A DNA stretch of 64,000 nt from Colwellia piezophila ATCC BAA-637 (GCF_000378625.1 NZ_KB905166.1:280590-344589); one strand, 5' to 3'. Positions 26,212 through 34,651 are shown, counted from the stretch's first letter. Translations and numbers: made by a program. The notes: generated by a model not told the origin, from the sequence alone.

Positions 26212-27951
26212 TTAGTGAGCTGCTGCTAATCCGTCTCTTCTGGAATCAGAACCGGCAATATAGCCTTTTTCCAATTTCATCACTGCCTGACCACCACCGA
26301 ATATTAAACCTCGATTATTACCAAGAAAAACACGTTGAGCGGTCGACATAATTGGATTTTGTGGTGCATGGCCCATCGATATTAATTCATCTACCGTGCT
26401 TTGTGGAATTGCTTTTTCGAAACTAACGTTGTTTTCTTCCCAATGTCTAAATCGAGGCGCATCGATGGCTTCTTGTACGTCCATATCAAAGAGCACCATA
26501 TTAAGTAAGACTTGAACATGTGCTTGAGGCTGTTGTGCTCCGCCAACAATACCATAGCTTAACCAAGGCTTTTGCTGTCCTTGCTCATCCATCTTTGTGA
26601 CAAAACCAGGAATAATAGTGTGACATGGGCGTCTTCCAGGCGCTACTGTATTGGCTCTATTTTTTTGCATAGACAAGCCAACACCTCGGTTTTGTAGCGC
26701 AAAACCGGTACCTGGAACGACAATTCCTGAGCCAAATGAACCCGCCAAGCTGTTAATAAAAGACACCATATTCCCTTTACTATCACCAACACTTAAATAG
26801 GTGGTTTCGCTTGTCGTTAATGAGCTCTCAGGATCGGCTCTTTTCATCGCATGATGGGCATTAATTTGCGCACGGCGCTTAGTAATAATTTCATCTGATA
26901 GCAATTGTTCAGGGGTCACCTGCATAAACTTGGGATCGCCAACAAAGTATTCTAAATCAGCATAAGCAAGCTTTTTAGCTTCAATTAGGTGATGAAGATA
27001 TTCGACAGAATTGTGTTTCATGGCGGTTAAATCATAAGGTTCCAATATCTTAAGCATTTCTAAAGCGGCAATTCCTTGTCCATTTGGTGGCAATTCCCAG
27101 AGTCTATATTCTTTGAACGGAACCGAAATAGGCTCAACCCAATTTGCACTATATTGGGAAAAATCGGTTTCCGTTAAAAATCCGCCTAATTCTTGAACCC
27201 TTATAGCAATTTTTTGCCCAAGTTCACCACCGTACATCACTTCAGGGCCGCGCTTCGCGATAAGCTTCAATGTATTTGCGTAATCGGGGTTAGAAAACCA
27301 TTCGCCAACTTTAGGTGTTCTAACGCCATCAATTAAAAATGTTGCCCTTGAACCTAAATCCCAATTAAGCTTACTTTCAAAAAGCGCCCATTCAGCTGCG
27401 GTAACTTTAGAGACAAGAAACCCCTTTTCAGCTAACTCAATGGCTGGTGCTAATGCCTGAGCTAAGCTTATAGTCCCGTGTGCTTCTAATAATTTTGCCC
27501 AACCAGATAATGCCCCGGGTAGAGTAATAGATTGAGGGCCATCATCTGGAACACTGCTGCGATCGCCAATTTTTTCTAACGTCATTAACGCACCAGCATG
27601 ACCACTGCCATCAATGCCAATTAATCGCTGCTGTTCTTCAGACCAATATATAGCAAACATGTCACCACCAATGCCGGTCATATAAGGTTCAACTACACTT
27701 AAAACGGCGGCAGCAGTTACGGCGGCATCTACTGCATTGCCACCATTTTTTAATACGGTAAGACCTGCCTGACTAGCCAAAGGCTGACTAGTAGCCACCA
27801 CACCATTTGGTGCATATACAGCGCTTTCTTGATAGTTTTCTATTGGTGCACCAAGTCCTGCACGCAGTGAAAATCCAGCCACTATAGCTGATATCGCAAC
27901 CAGAGTGATTATTGCAAGCGACCAAAAAATAAAACGTTTTATGCCATTCAT
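26212..27951 (-). CDS. Gamma-glutamyltransferase (cassette)
   Basis: About 579 residues, the largest cassette gene here. An N-terminal membrane anchor or signal (FIFWSLAIITLVAISAIVA) precedes GGT motifs NGVVATSQPLASQAGL, GGNAVDAAVTAAAVLSVVEP and GIGGDMFAIYW. The autoprocessing threonine is in SETTYLSV, followed by GSGIVVPGTGFALQNRG and GGAQQPQAH. It should hydrolyse or transfer gamma-glutamyl groups in the periplasm. I start at 27951 because the ATG at 27960 is only one base from the AAGGGA. Confidence 0.93.
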   Translation of the reverse strand: MNGIKRFIFWSLAIITLVAISAIVAGFSLRAGLGAPIENYQESAVYAPNGVVATSQPLASQAGLTVLKNGGNAVDAAVTAAAVLSVVEPYMTGIGGDMFAIYWSEEQQRLIGIDGSGHAGALMTLEKIGDRSSVPDDGPQSITLPGALSGWAKLLEAHGTISLAQALAPAIELAEKGFLVSKVTAAEWALFESKLNWDLGSRATFLIDGVRTPKVGEWFSNPDYANTLKLIAKRGPEVMYGGELGQKIAIRVQELGGFLTETDFSQYSANWVEPISVPFKEYRLWELPPNGQGIAALEMLKILEPYDLTAMKHNSVEYLHHLIEAKKLAYADLEYFVGDPKFMQVTPEQLLSDEIITKRRAQINAHHAMKRADPESSLTTSETTYLSVGDSKGNMVSFINSLAGSFGSGIVVPGTGFALQNRGVGLSMQKNRANTVAPGRRPCHTIIPGFVTKMDEQGQQKPWLSYGIVGGAQQPQAHVQVLLNMVLFDMDVQEAIDAPRFRHWEENNVSFEKAIPQSTVDELISMGHAPQNPIMSTAQRVFLGNNRGLIFGGGQAVMKLEKGYIAGSDSRRDGLAAAH

Positions 27952-28076
27952 ATTAATCATTTCCCTTAAATGTAATCCAAGTTCATTTTATTCTTATTCT
28001 TATTCTTGAGTGAGGTTGTGCCTTGAGTGACTTATTAAATAGTAAGTTTCAGATGCATTCTTGCTTATTAGGCATA

Positions 28077-28167
28077 TAACGCCTCGTTAAGGAGAAACAA
28101 TTAGTTAGCTAAATTGTTGAGGAACAAAACTGCTCACTGTATTTTGTCCCGCTTAAACAGTTTATTA
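28077..28167 (-). repeat. attC of the small lipoprotein cassette (28199-28351)
   Basis: 91 bp; diverged arms (TTAGTTAGCTAAATTG with CTGCTCACTG). Confidence 0.8.
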
Positions 28168-28198
28168 TATGAAATTTATGGTCTAGAACAAGTACAGG

Positions 28199-28351
28199 CT
28201 AAGTCACCATACCCTTGAATCCATTGACTATATACCCACAAATACACTCTCTTTGAACCTTAGAGCAATCTTGACTATTAACGCCACTGCTGCCAGTCGA
28301 ATAGGTACATGCTGATATAAGTAAAACGAGGGATAAACCTAAAATTTTAAT
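28199..28351 (-). CDS. Small lipoprotein, apparent ATT start (cassette)
   Basis: A 50-codon frame reads IKILGLSLVLLISAC, a clear lipoprotein signal with lipobox ISAC, then a Cys-containing mature part (SQDCSKVQRECICGYIVNGF). There is no ATG, GTG or TTG at the front: GGAG is followed after five bases by ATT. Either ATT is used as a rare start or an ATG was lost by a point change. It fills a cassette that otherwise seems empty. Confidence 0.6.
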   Translation of the reverse strand: MKILGLSLVLLISACTYSTGSSGVNSQDCSKVQRECICGYIVNGFKGMVT

Positions 28352-28368
28352 CCAAACTCCATTTCATA

Positions 28369-28457
28369 TAACGCCTCATGAAGCGGAAAAATACAGTTTG
28401 GCTAAAATGTGCGCAGCGCGAGCCAACTGTAATTTTGCCGTAACAGAGCCTTAATAG
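28369..28457 (-). repeat. attC of the M23 peptidase cassette
   Basis: 89 bp; arms TTTGGCTAAAATG and GAGCCAACTG, loop shortened to TGCGCAGCGC. Gene-side box degenerate. Confidence 0.85.
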
Positions 28458-28462
28458 GCAAA

Positions 28463-29092
28463 CTACATCGCGGTATAAATTACACCCTGTACAAGTATTT
28501 TGTCATTAGGGCTAGCGTTTTTAAAAGAGATTGGAATCGTAGAACAGTTGCCAACAACATTATTTTTCACACAAGAATCATCTAGCTCAATGACATGAAA
28601 GTGTAAGTGCGGGATTGACTCCATGCCAGTATCACCACTATAGGCAATAACATCACCTTGCTTTACCTCTTCTCCTAGCTCAACCGTTGCACCAATATTT
28701 GTAATATGCATATAAAAAGCAAAGCTACCATCTTCATGGGCGACGGCAATATAATTAAAATCACGTTCTTTATTGTTACCATCAAAAAAACTGTCCTCAA
28801 TTGCAGCTACTTTGCCAGTGCGAGCAGCATGAATAGGAGTGCCAACATCCATTACAAAATCAAAAGCAAATTCATTTTTATATTCAATGGAATGGGTATG
28901 AAACGTGCAGTTACCCTGCCTTAACTCATAACTTTCACTAAGACCAAAAGGTAACTTATATAATGAGTTTTCAGGTTCAATAAATCGAGATGAGTTTTTC
29001 GTCATACAATTTAGATCTATTTTAGCCCTAGTCGAGTTACATGAAGTGAGAACGAATAAACTAATTATTATTATGAAAATTCTATGATACAT
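28463..29092 (-). CDS. M23 (LytM-type) peptidase lipoprotein (cassette)
   Basis: 209 residues. Lipobox LTSC after a 17-residue signal. The LytM metal site is present: FAFDFVMDVGTPI (H replaced region with Asp) and HLHFHV, with GDVIAYSGDTGMES between. Likely an envelope peptidoglycan endopeptidase or a regulator of one; the first metal ligand (usually H-x3-D) reads N-E-F-A-F-D, so activity is uncertain. AAGGAAG precedes the ATG. Confidence 0.88.
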   Translation of the reverse strand: MYHRIFIIIISLFVLTSCNSTRAKIDLNCMTKNSSRFIEPENSLYKLPFGLSESYELRQGNCTFHTHSIEYKNEFAFDFVMDVGTPIHAARTGKVAAIEDSFFDGNNKERDFNYIAVAHEDGSFAFYMHITNIGATVELGEEVKQGDVIAYSGDTGMESIPHLHFHVIELDDSCVKNNVVGNCSTIPISFKNASPNDKILVQGVIYTAM

Positions 29093-29110
29093 ACGCTTCC
29101 TTGCTTTGTT

Positions 29111-29206
29111 TTACGCCCCACTAAGGGCCTCTAAAGGTTGGCTAAAATTGTGCAACAAAGCGAAACGTAGCAAACAGTTACGTGTCCTTGTTTATTTTCT
29201 TGCTAT
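29111..29206 (-). repeat. attC of the cassette 29211-29438
   Basis: 96 bp; right box TTACGCC, loop GCAACAAAGCGAAACGTAGC, gene-side box CTATAGCAAG. Confidence 0.85.
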
Positions 29207-29210
29207 AGGC

Positions 29211-29438
29211 CTACTTATCCACAGTTTGTTTAATAATAAGTAAATCCACTAGTACTTTTTGAAATATGTGCAAACAACCACTAATTGAGAATATGATAAT
29301 TAAAATTGGTGAAAACTGAGCACCATCAAAGAAATAATCATTTGAAAATTGCACTAGAAGTGTTAATAAAGCAATAATTATTATAGGTTTTACAAAATGC
29401 TTACTAATTGAGGCTTTGATATCCTTTTCGGTAATCAT
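29211..29438 (-). CDS. Small membrane protein (cassette)
   Basis: About 75 residues from MITEKDIKASISKHFVKP, with helices IIIIALLTLLVQF and ILIIIFSISGCLHIF. GGAG precedes the ATG at 29438; the 14 codons before it come from attC. No family recognised. Confidence 0.7.
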   Translation of the reverse strand: MITEKDIKASISKHFVKPIIIIALLTLLVQFSNDYFFDGAQFSPILIIIFSISGCLHIFQKVLVDLLIIKQTVDK

Positions 29439-29466
29439 ACTATCTCCGTAATTTGATATAGGTATA

Positions 29467-29560
29467 TAACGCCTCACCAAGAGGCAAATAATAGTGGGTT
29501 AAAATATGCGAGGAACGAAGCCCTGCCAACTGTTGCGTGTCCTAGTTTATTTGCTTGTTA
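29467..29560 (-). repeat. attC of the cassette 29558-29743
   Basis: 94 bp. The first 60 bases differ at only one position from the attC at 29790, and the two share ATAGGTATA before the right box. Confidence 0.9.
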
Positions 29561-29743
29561 TGTGTTTTTGGCACTCCACTTTCCAGAGACAATCATGACA
29601 TAAGCACCGATAGTAATAGTACCTAACATTACTCCTATGAGAGGCGCTGAACTCCCAACGAGAAAAGACATACCAAGTGAAGTACCTAAACATAAGGTTA
29701 AAGCACAAAGTTGCGCTCGATTAAGTTTATTGTTAAATCTCAT
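29558..29743 (-). CDS. Small two-helix membrane protein (cassette)
   Basis: 61 residues: basic start MRFNNKLNRAQLC, then two Gly/Ala-rich hydrophobic spans (LGTSLGMSFLVGSSAPLIGV, LGTITIGAYVMIV). AGGAG precedes the ATG. The stop TAA is that of the attC box. Function unknown. Confidence 0.7.
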   Translation of the reverse strand: MRFNNKLNRAQLCALTLCLGTSLGMSFLVGSSAPLIGVMLGTITIGAYVMIVSGKWSAKNT

Positions 29744-29789
29744 TGTGGACTCCTAATCCGTGAGTTTACTGAGAATAATCATAGGTATA

Positions 29790-29883
29790 TAACGCCTCAC
29801 CAAGAGGCAAATAATAGTGGGTTAAAATATGCGCGGAACGAAGCCCTGCCAACTGTTACGTATCCCTGTTGATTTTATTGTTA
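29790..29883 (-). repeat. attC of the lipoprotein cassette (29856-30266)
   Basis: 94 bp, near twin of 29467-29560 in its right half. The gene reads 28 bp into it. Confidence 0.9.
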
Positions 29884-30266
29884 TGTGAACACTCATTCAA
29901 AGTAGCTAAACCTAAGTCTATATGAGCGACTATATAACCATATTCTTTTTTTGAGAGTGCAGCTTTTTCAAATTGTTTTTTTGCAAGTTCATGGGTCCAC
30001 ACATTACCACAAGGTGCGTCCACTATTGTTGTATCAACTTTTAAAAGTTGCACATCTTCGATCGCAAAACCTTTTTTTACCGCACTTTTAGCACATAGGC
30101 TTAATGCGTATTCAACAGCATATATGTCAACACTTGGCATACCAATAAACTCTACATCACAGGCAAGTTTACGCGTCCCCGTTTCATCAACGTAATAAAG
30201 TTGACCCGTGGTACATGACGTAATTAACACAGATAGTATAATGATTAAAAGTCGATTCAAACTCAA
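29856..30266 (-). CDS. Lipoprotein with attC-encoded C-terminal tail (cassette)
   Basis: 136 residues. Signal with lipobox ITSC, then GQLYYVDETGTRKLACDVEFIG, DIYAVEYALSLC and a C-terminal EYGYIVAHIDLGLA. The last residues, HNNKINRDT, are read from attC DNA because no stop precedes the outer box. Start appears to be TTG after AAGGAAAG. Family not recognised; four Cys in the mature part suggest disulfides or metal binding. Confidence 0.75.
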   Translation of the reverse strand: MSLNRLLIIILSVLITSCTTGQLYYVDETGTRKLACDVEFIGMPSVDIYAVEYALSLCAKSAVKKGFAIEDVQLLKVDTTIVDAPCGNVWTHELAKKQFEKAALSKKEYGYIVAHIDLGLATLNECSHNNKINRDT

Positions 30267-30279
30267 ACTTTCCTTGTAC

Positions 30280-30372
30280 CAACGCCCAAATAACAGGCTA
30301 AGTAATAGTTGGCGAAAATGTACGAGGAACGAATGCTAGCCAACTGTTTAGCGTCCGTTTGAGTAACTTATA
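30280..30372 (-). repeat. attC of the cassette 30368-30820
   Basis: 93 bp; right box CAACGCC, loop TGTACGAGGAACGAATGC; gene-side box TTATAAG. Confidence 0.85.
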
Positions 30373-30820
30373 AGCACTTTACACTGTAGTTATTAATATT
30401 TAACTTTACCGCTTTACTATGTAGGCCGTCACCTCTATCAATACGCTTTTGGTTTAAGTTAAAAAAGTGACTTAATTGTTTTTCCGGAACAATAAAATCA
30501 TGATTGTTATATATAATACTGTTGTTTTTTATAGGAAATATAGAAATAATATCTTTATTACTATCTACGAATACTAGCTTATCGTATGAGCAAAAATTTT
30601 CAGATGTTTGAATATTGGCATTAGCGGTAAGAATGGTTGTTGAAACTAAATCTTTCAATTTGTGAAAGTTTTCCCATCTACCATAAAGCACCGCCGATTT
30701 TGTTTTGTGGTCAAGCCAAAAAATTAATTTCGTCTCATCTAAAGTAGATGAGTGAAATTGCATGTCATCGCTTGCAATACATCCAAAAGTTAAGAATACC
30801 AATAATATCAGCTTTTTCAC
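30368..30820 (-). CDS. Secreted hypothetical protein (cassette)
   Basis: About 150 residues. Signal peptide KKLILLVFLTFGCIA; mature part with LIFWLDHKTKSAVLYGRWENFHKLKD and NNHDFIVPEKQLSHFF. I start at the GTG at 30820 (GGAG six bases upstream); an ATG four codons earlier overlaps the SD. No domain recognised. Stop overlaps attC. Confidence 0.65.
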   Translation of the reverse strand: MKKLILLVFLTFGCIASDDMQFHSSTLDETKLIFWLDHKTKSAVLYGRWENFHKLKDLVSTTILTANANIQTSENFCSYDKLVFVDSNKDIISIFPIKNNSIIYNNHDFIVPEKQLSHFFNLNQKRIDRGDGLHSKAVKLNINNYSVKCL

Positions 30821-30865
30821 TTTACTCTCCATGTTAGGAATACTCGCCGTAATCTTGTGTGCTTA

Positions 30866-30957
30866 TAATGCCTGCTTAAGCGGAAAAGTAGAGTTGGCTA
30901 TAATGCGCGAGGTACGAGCCCCTGCTAACTGTTACGTCTCCTTGTTTATTTTCTTAT
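30866..30957 (-). repeat. attC of the GNAT cassette (30966-31472)
   Basis: 92 bp; right box TAATGCC, arms GAGTTGGCTATAATG and TGCTAACTG. Confidence 0.82.
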
Positions 30958-30965
30958 ATCTCGTT

Positions 30966-31472
30966 TTATAGAGCCACTTGATAGATGTCGACTTTAAAGC
31001 CACGAAATACAGAAGATTTAATAAATTGAAAACCTGTTCTATTTACCACTTTAACAGAGCTGATATTCGCTGACTCTATTAGTGCGTGTACCACTTTAAG
31101 CTTTAAGGATTTTTTAGCAAAATCTAATAAACCAAATGTAGACTCAACAGCATAACCTTTGCCTTGTTGGTCAGTGGCAAGACGATAATTGATATGTATA
31201 ACATCATCAGTGTCTACTTTATGTTTATTAAGACCACACACTCCAACAAACTCATTAGTTATCGAGTTATAAATTGCCCAATGCCCATAACCATTTAAGT
31301 CATATTGATTTTTGCAATTAGCTATATAATCATAAATCTGTTCTTCTGTGTGAACACCTACTGTCGAATATTGCATTACAATAGGATCAGCTAGCACTTT
31401 TAATAGGTTTATAGCATCCTCCTTCGTAATTTGACGAATACTTAACCTTTCAGTTTCAACAATAGTCAACAC
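30966..31472 (-). CDS. GNAT N-acetyltransferase, RimJ/RimL type (cassette)
   Basis: 168 residues: ETERLSIRQITKEDA start, GYGHWAIYNSITNEFVGVCGL, INYRLATDQQGKGYAVES as the acetyl-CoA motif and NISSVKVVNRTGF near the end. This is the ribosomal-protein-type GNAT subgroup, which in cassettes often acts on small molecules. Start is a GTG after AGGAG. Substrate unknown. Confidence 0.88.
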   Translation of the reverse strand: MLTIVETERLSIRQITKEDAINLLKVLADPIVMQYSTVGVHTEEQIYDYIANCKNQYDLNGYGHWAIYNSITNEFVGVCGLNKHKVDTDDVIHINYRLATDQQGKGYAVESTFGLLDFAKKSLKLKVVHALIESANISSVKVVNRTGFQFIKSSVFRGFKVDIYQVAL

Positions 31473-31487
31473 AAACTCCTAGAGATA

Positions 31488-31580
31488 AAACGCCCTGTTA
31501 AGGGGGAAAATATAGTTGGCTAAAATGTTGATCAGAGTGAAAACAGCCAACTGTATTTTCCCCCTTTAAAGTTCTTGTTA
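31488..31580 (-). repeat. attC of the GNAT cassette (31589-32062)
   Basis: 93 bp; right box AAAACGCC, loop TTGATCAGAGTGAAAA. Confidence 0.88.
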
Positions 31581-31588
31581 GCAATAAT

Positions 31589-32062
31589 TTACGCTAATGC
31601 CTGTCTCATTTTACGACCACCTACTGGAATTAAACCATTTTTTTGGTAAAAGTTTAATGTGCGCTCAAACTCGGGTAAAGGTGGAGTACATAACTCAATG
31701 CATGACCAATTATGCTTTTTACCATAATCTTGAACTTGCTCAATTAACATTGAACCTACACCGGAAGCTCTGAACTCAGGAGAAACATAAAACTCTTGGA
31801 TTACACCGATTTTACCACCCGCATATAATGCGTATGTTTCTGTCATGGTAACTACAGAAATCGGCTTGTTTTCAAACATTCCAATAATTGCCGAATAGTG
31901 GCCATCCCTAATGAGTTCATGACAACGTTGAATTGTACCATTGAGATCAATATCAAAATGCTGAGCTTTTGTTAGCGCACAAATTTCAGTTGTAAGTTCT
32001 ACAACAAAGGAGCCTATTAGTTCAGAATCTTTAAGTGTGGCTTCTCTAAAGTTGATATGCAT
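31589..32062 (-). CDS. GNAT N-acetyltransferase (cassette)
   Basis: 157 residues: FREATLKDSELIGSFVVEL, SVVTMTETYALYAGGKIGVIQEFYVSPEFRASGVGSMLIEQV (acetyl-CoA loop RASGVG) and RTLNFYQKNGL. A typical single-domain GNAT. The Cys-Thr-Pro-Pro before the last helix is common in amine or aminoglycoside-like acetyltransferases but does not define a substrate. Confidence 0.88.
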   Translation of the reverse strand: MHINFREATLKDSELIGSFVVELTTEICALTKAQHFDIDLNGTIQRCHELIRDGHYSAIIGMFENKPISVVTMTETYALYAGGKIGVIQEFYVSPEFRASGVGSMLIEQVQDYGKKHNWSCIELCTPPLPEFERTLNFYQKNGLIPVGGRKMRQALA

Positions 32063-32081
32063 ACATACTCTTGATTATTGA

Positions 32082-32135
32082 TAACGCCTCATTAAGAGGC
32101 ACAAAATTGTGGATTAAAATAAACGACGAATGAGC
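32082..32135 (-). repeat. Half attC (right half only)
   Basis: The right box, TTAAGAGGC and the arm GTGGATTAAAATAA with part of the loop remain; the second arm and gene-side box are gone, replaced directly by the end of the SIMPL gene. Probably inactive. Confidence 0.75.
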
Positions 32136-32138
32136 AAT

Positions 32139-32861
32139 TTATTCCATTGTGTAAACAACATAAACGGTTGCTGTAGCTCTCATTTTTCCAATTTTAAATA
32201 CACCAGCCTTTGGCGGCACTCTATACCTTAATTGACCAGCACCGTATGATTGTCCGTAAACATCCTGATTTGGATGTAAATTATAAGTTTCTTGTTGTCG
32301 AGTTTGGAATTCGGAAACAGAATAAACATCTTTGAGTGTTTTACCCTGAATTTCAGCAATTTCCTGAGCTTTTAATTTTGCATCTTTAATTGCTAACATT
32401 AATACATTTTTTTTAACGGCACGTTCATCAGCTAACTCTACAGTCGATGATATTTTTGACGTTATTCCTGCTGAGATTAATGCATCATTTAATAATGGAT
32501 ATTTAGTTAGATCTTTTAAAACTATATCTATATTACGACTAACTCTCGTACCATTATCAATTCTTTTCCCGTTATCCCTTTCTATTGCGGGATAAATCTG
32601 GATAGGTGTTGCGGTAATTTGATTTGCTTTGATTCCCAACTTTTTAGTTGATTCGAAAATTTTCAATGATTTTTGGTCTATTTCTAACTTTGCAACTTCT
32701 GCATCTAAGTTAGTTGAAACAATAGATACTGATATCTTAATTTGATCAGGAATAATCTCTTTTTCTGCGTACCCTTCAACATAGATATGAGGTTCATTCG
32801 GGATTACCGAAGCAAAAGAAGAAATTGAAATTATTAATAGAAGTAGCAATATCGTTTTCAT
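32139..32861 (-). CDS. SIMPL (DUF541) domain periplasmic protein (cassette)
   Basis: About 240 residues. Signal peptide MKTILLLLLIISISSFAS, then the SIMPL pattern: VEGYAEKEIIPDQIKISVSIV, IQIYPAI, NIDIVLKDLTKYPLLNDALISAG, AVKKNVLMLAIKDAKLKAQEIAEIQG. AAAGGATT precedes the ATG at 32861. The family is periplasmic and linked to oxidative stress in E. coli YggE. A second SIMPL cassette lies at 44049. Confidence 0.88.
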   Translation of the reverse strand: MKTILLLLLIISISSFASVIPNEPHIYVEGYAEKEIIPDQIKISVSIVSTNLDAEVAKLEIDQKSLKIFESTKKLGIKANQITATPIQIYPAIERDNGKRIDNGTRVSRNIDIVLKDLTKYPLLNDALISAGITSKISSTVELADERAVKKNVLMLAIKDAKLKAQEIAEIQGKTLKDVYSVSEFQTRQQETYNLHPNQDVYGQSYGAGQLRYRVPPKAGVFKIGKMRATATVYVVYTME

Positions 32862-32902
32862 GAGTAATCCTTTATCAGGTAATACAGAGTTTGATTTTCG
32901 TA

Positions 32903-32979
32903 TAACGCCCAAATAACAGGCTAAGATTATGTAGCGAAACGTAGCCAACTGTTACGTGTCCTTGTTGATTTTCTTGTTA
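32903..32979 (-). repeat. Shortened attC of the DUF2007/zinc-ribbon cassette
   Basis: 77 bp. Both outer boxes are intact, but the right arm (normally AATGGTTGGCTAAAAT) is deleted, so GTAGCCAACTG has no partner. Confidence 0.8.
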
Positions 32980-33282
32980 TGTGTTTCCACTCTGACAATT
33001 CCAGCATACTTCAAAAGAGGGGTCATTTTCCTCTGAACAGCTTTGACAAATCCAATCTTCACCTTTATCACTGTTTTGTGATGATTTTAATATTTCTATA
33101 GCTTGCTCAAAGTCTTCGTCATTAGTAACCCAAAGTTCTGGCCAAGCATCGAAGGCCGATATTTCACCTACAGCCCCTTGTGCAAATTCATTTTTGATAA
33201 ATGTACTTATTCCTTGTGCATCAATGAGGTTCTTTGCATTGTTCACAAGAAAATGATTCTCGTTGGAATATACCAGCTTCAT
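32977..33282 (-). CDS. DUF2007-like protein with C-terminal zinc ribbon (cassette)
   Basis: About 101 residues. KLVYSNENHFLVNNAKNLIDAQGISTFIKNEF and WPELWVTNDEDFEQAIEIL match DUF2007 (a small signal-transducing-like fold), and the end WICQSCSEENDPSFEVCWNCQSG is a RanBP-type CxxC-CxxC ribbon. Start at 33282; the residues before it are from attC. Stop codon from the attC box. Confidence 0.85.
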   Translation of the reverse strand: MKLVYSNENHFLVNNAKNLIDAQGISTFIKNEFAQGAVGEISAFDAWPELWVTNDEDFEQAIEILKSSQNSDKGEDWICQSCSEENDPSFEVCWNCQSGNT

Positions 33283-33295
33283 AATTGAATACTCA

Positions 33296-33390
33296 TAACG
33301 CCCCAATAAGGGGCTGATAATAGCTTGCTAAATGTGCAGCGAAGCGGAACCGAGCAAACGGTTAGCAGTCCCGGCTTTATTGGCTTGTTA
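33296..33390 (-). repeat. attC of the cassette 33397-33777
   Basis: 95 bp; loop of the GTGCAGCGAAGCGGAACCGAGC class. Confidence 0.9.
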
Positions 33391-33396
33391 GCTGTA

Positions 33397-33777
33397 CTAA
33401 CGTATAAACGACTTTCTGATTAAACTATATATAAAAAAGTCAGCGGCCAAATGTACTACAGCAGCTCCGATGGAGCCAATGCCCCTAAAATCAGAAAACT
33501 TTTTAATAAAGCTATCGCCGTTATGTTCCAAGTTGGATTGTATGCTATCCATTGCGGCTTCAAGCAAGCTATATGCGTTATATATTGCAGAAAGGTTAAC
33601 AACAGCGAACATTAAAAAAAGAATTGTGACAGCCCTTTGTTTGTCGTGATTCCATTCTATTTTTGATGAAAACAACCAACCCAAAAGGATACCGCAAGCA
33701 GCTACATAGAAGTTCCAAAGAAAATCAATTTGTTCGCTTATTGATAAAGCTATTTGGGCTAATTCATAATCCGTCAT
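33397..33777 (-). CDS. Membrane protein of unknown function (cassette)
   Basis: 126 residues with four hydrophobic spans (FLWNFYVAACGILLGWLF, AVTILFLMFAVVNLSAIYNAYSLL, GIGSIGAAVVHLAADFFIYSLI). GGAG precedes the ATG. A short hydrophilic loop holds NLEHNGDSFIKKFSDF. No family recognised. Confidence 0.7.
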   Translation of the reverse strand: MTDYELAQIALSISEQIDFLWNFYVAACGILLGWLFSSKIEWNHDKQRAVTILFLMFAVVNLSAIYNAYSLLEAAMDSIQSNLEHNGDSFIKKFSDFRGIGSIGAAVVHLAADFFIYSLIRKSFIR

Positions 33778-33802
33778 AAAAACTCCATAATTGAAATACA
33801 GC

Positions 33803-33891
33803 TAACGCCACAATAAGCGGCTAAGTAATAGTTAGCAAAATGTGTAGGAAAACGTAGCCAACTGTTACGTATCTCGTTGATTTACTTGTTA
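33803..33891 (-). repeat. attC of the cassette 33821-34033
   Basis: 89 bp; loop GTGTAGGAAAACGTAGCC is shortened. The putative gene reads almost through it. Confidence 0.85.
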
Positions 33892-34033
33892 TATGTGTGT
33901 GTTTGAAAAACACTGAAATGGCCAAGAACATTAAAGCTTGTAGCGTGGAATGAGTAGATTTAAAACCCGAACGCCACTTTACTGCTAACCATGAATTTGA
34001 GCCGTTTATATAAGACTGATTAAGCGTAAACAT
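33821..34033 (-). CDS. Short ORF reading through its attC (cassette, doubtful)
   Basis: A 70-codon frame reads MFTLNQSYINGSNSWLAVKW, then HSTLQALMFLAISVFF, and its last 24 or so codons are attC sequence. It has no clear SD and no known domain. About 170 bp of non-coding DNA lie on its 5' side. Either a small peptide gene or a gene-less cassette; I favour the latter only slightly less. Confidence 0.35.
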   Translation of the reverse strand: MFTLNQSYINGSNSWLAVKWRSGFKSTHSTLQALMFLAISVFFKHTHITSKSTRYVTVGYVFLHILLTIT

Positions 34034-34225
34034 AAGCAGAATTTATAAAACCTAGGGGAAGTTGAGCTATGTGCACTAAATCCATTTAGGCGAAAACTGT
34101 GTAACCAAAAATTCAAAATATTTTATGCCGCTAAAGTTACCACAAAAGAGAACAGAAACAAGTACTAAACTAAAAATTAAATGCCCAAGCCACAAAGACT
34201 AATCATTTCACTAACTGGCGACATA

Positions 34226-34320
34226 TAACGCTTTGCTAAGCGATAATAAAATAGCTGGCTAAAATTAGCGAGGAACGAGCAAAAGCCAGCTGTTATTTGT
34301 CCCGGTTGATTTGCTTGTAT
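34226..34320 (-). repeat. attC of the membrane protein cassette (34321-34647)
   Basis: 95 bp; right box TAACGCTTT, gene-side box ATACAAG. Confidence 0.85.
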
Positions 34321-34647
34321 TTACATCGAATGAAATGCAGCTATTATTGAAAATACAACAAAAAATAATGTGGCGTAAGGTGCGGCACTTAAAAATGGAA
34401 TAAAGGTAATTAAAACCTTAACCACAGGCGGTGTTGTTGAGTTGTTAAATTTATAACCGATAAACAGCATTAAAAAATAATATAAGGGAAATAAAATGGA
34501 TGACCAAGTAATATACTTAAAAAGTAATGCATCCCAAAAATTGGAAGCAATATTGTCATTTGTAAATAGGCTCATAATCAATGAAATTGGCCAGTTAAAT
34601 AACATTAACAACCAAAATAACTTAGACAGTCTGAGATAAGTGAGCAA
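34321..34647 (-). CDS. Membrane protein of unknown function (cassette)
   Basis: 108 residues with three or four helices (FWLLMLFNWPISLIMSLF, WSSILFPLYYFLMLFIGY, VVKVLITFIPFLSAAPYATLFFVVFSIIAAF). The start is TTG with AAGGAA eight bases upstream. I do not recognise the family. Confidence 0.65.
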   Translation of the reverse strand: MLTYLRLSKLFWLLMLFNWPISLIMSLFTNDNIASNFWDALLFKYITWSSILFPLYYFLMLFIGYKFNNSTTPPVVKVLITFIPFLSAAPYATLFFVVFSIIAAFHSM

Positions 34648-34651
34648 TGCA

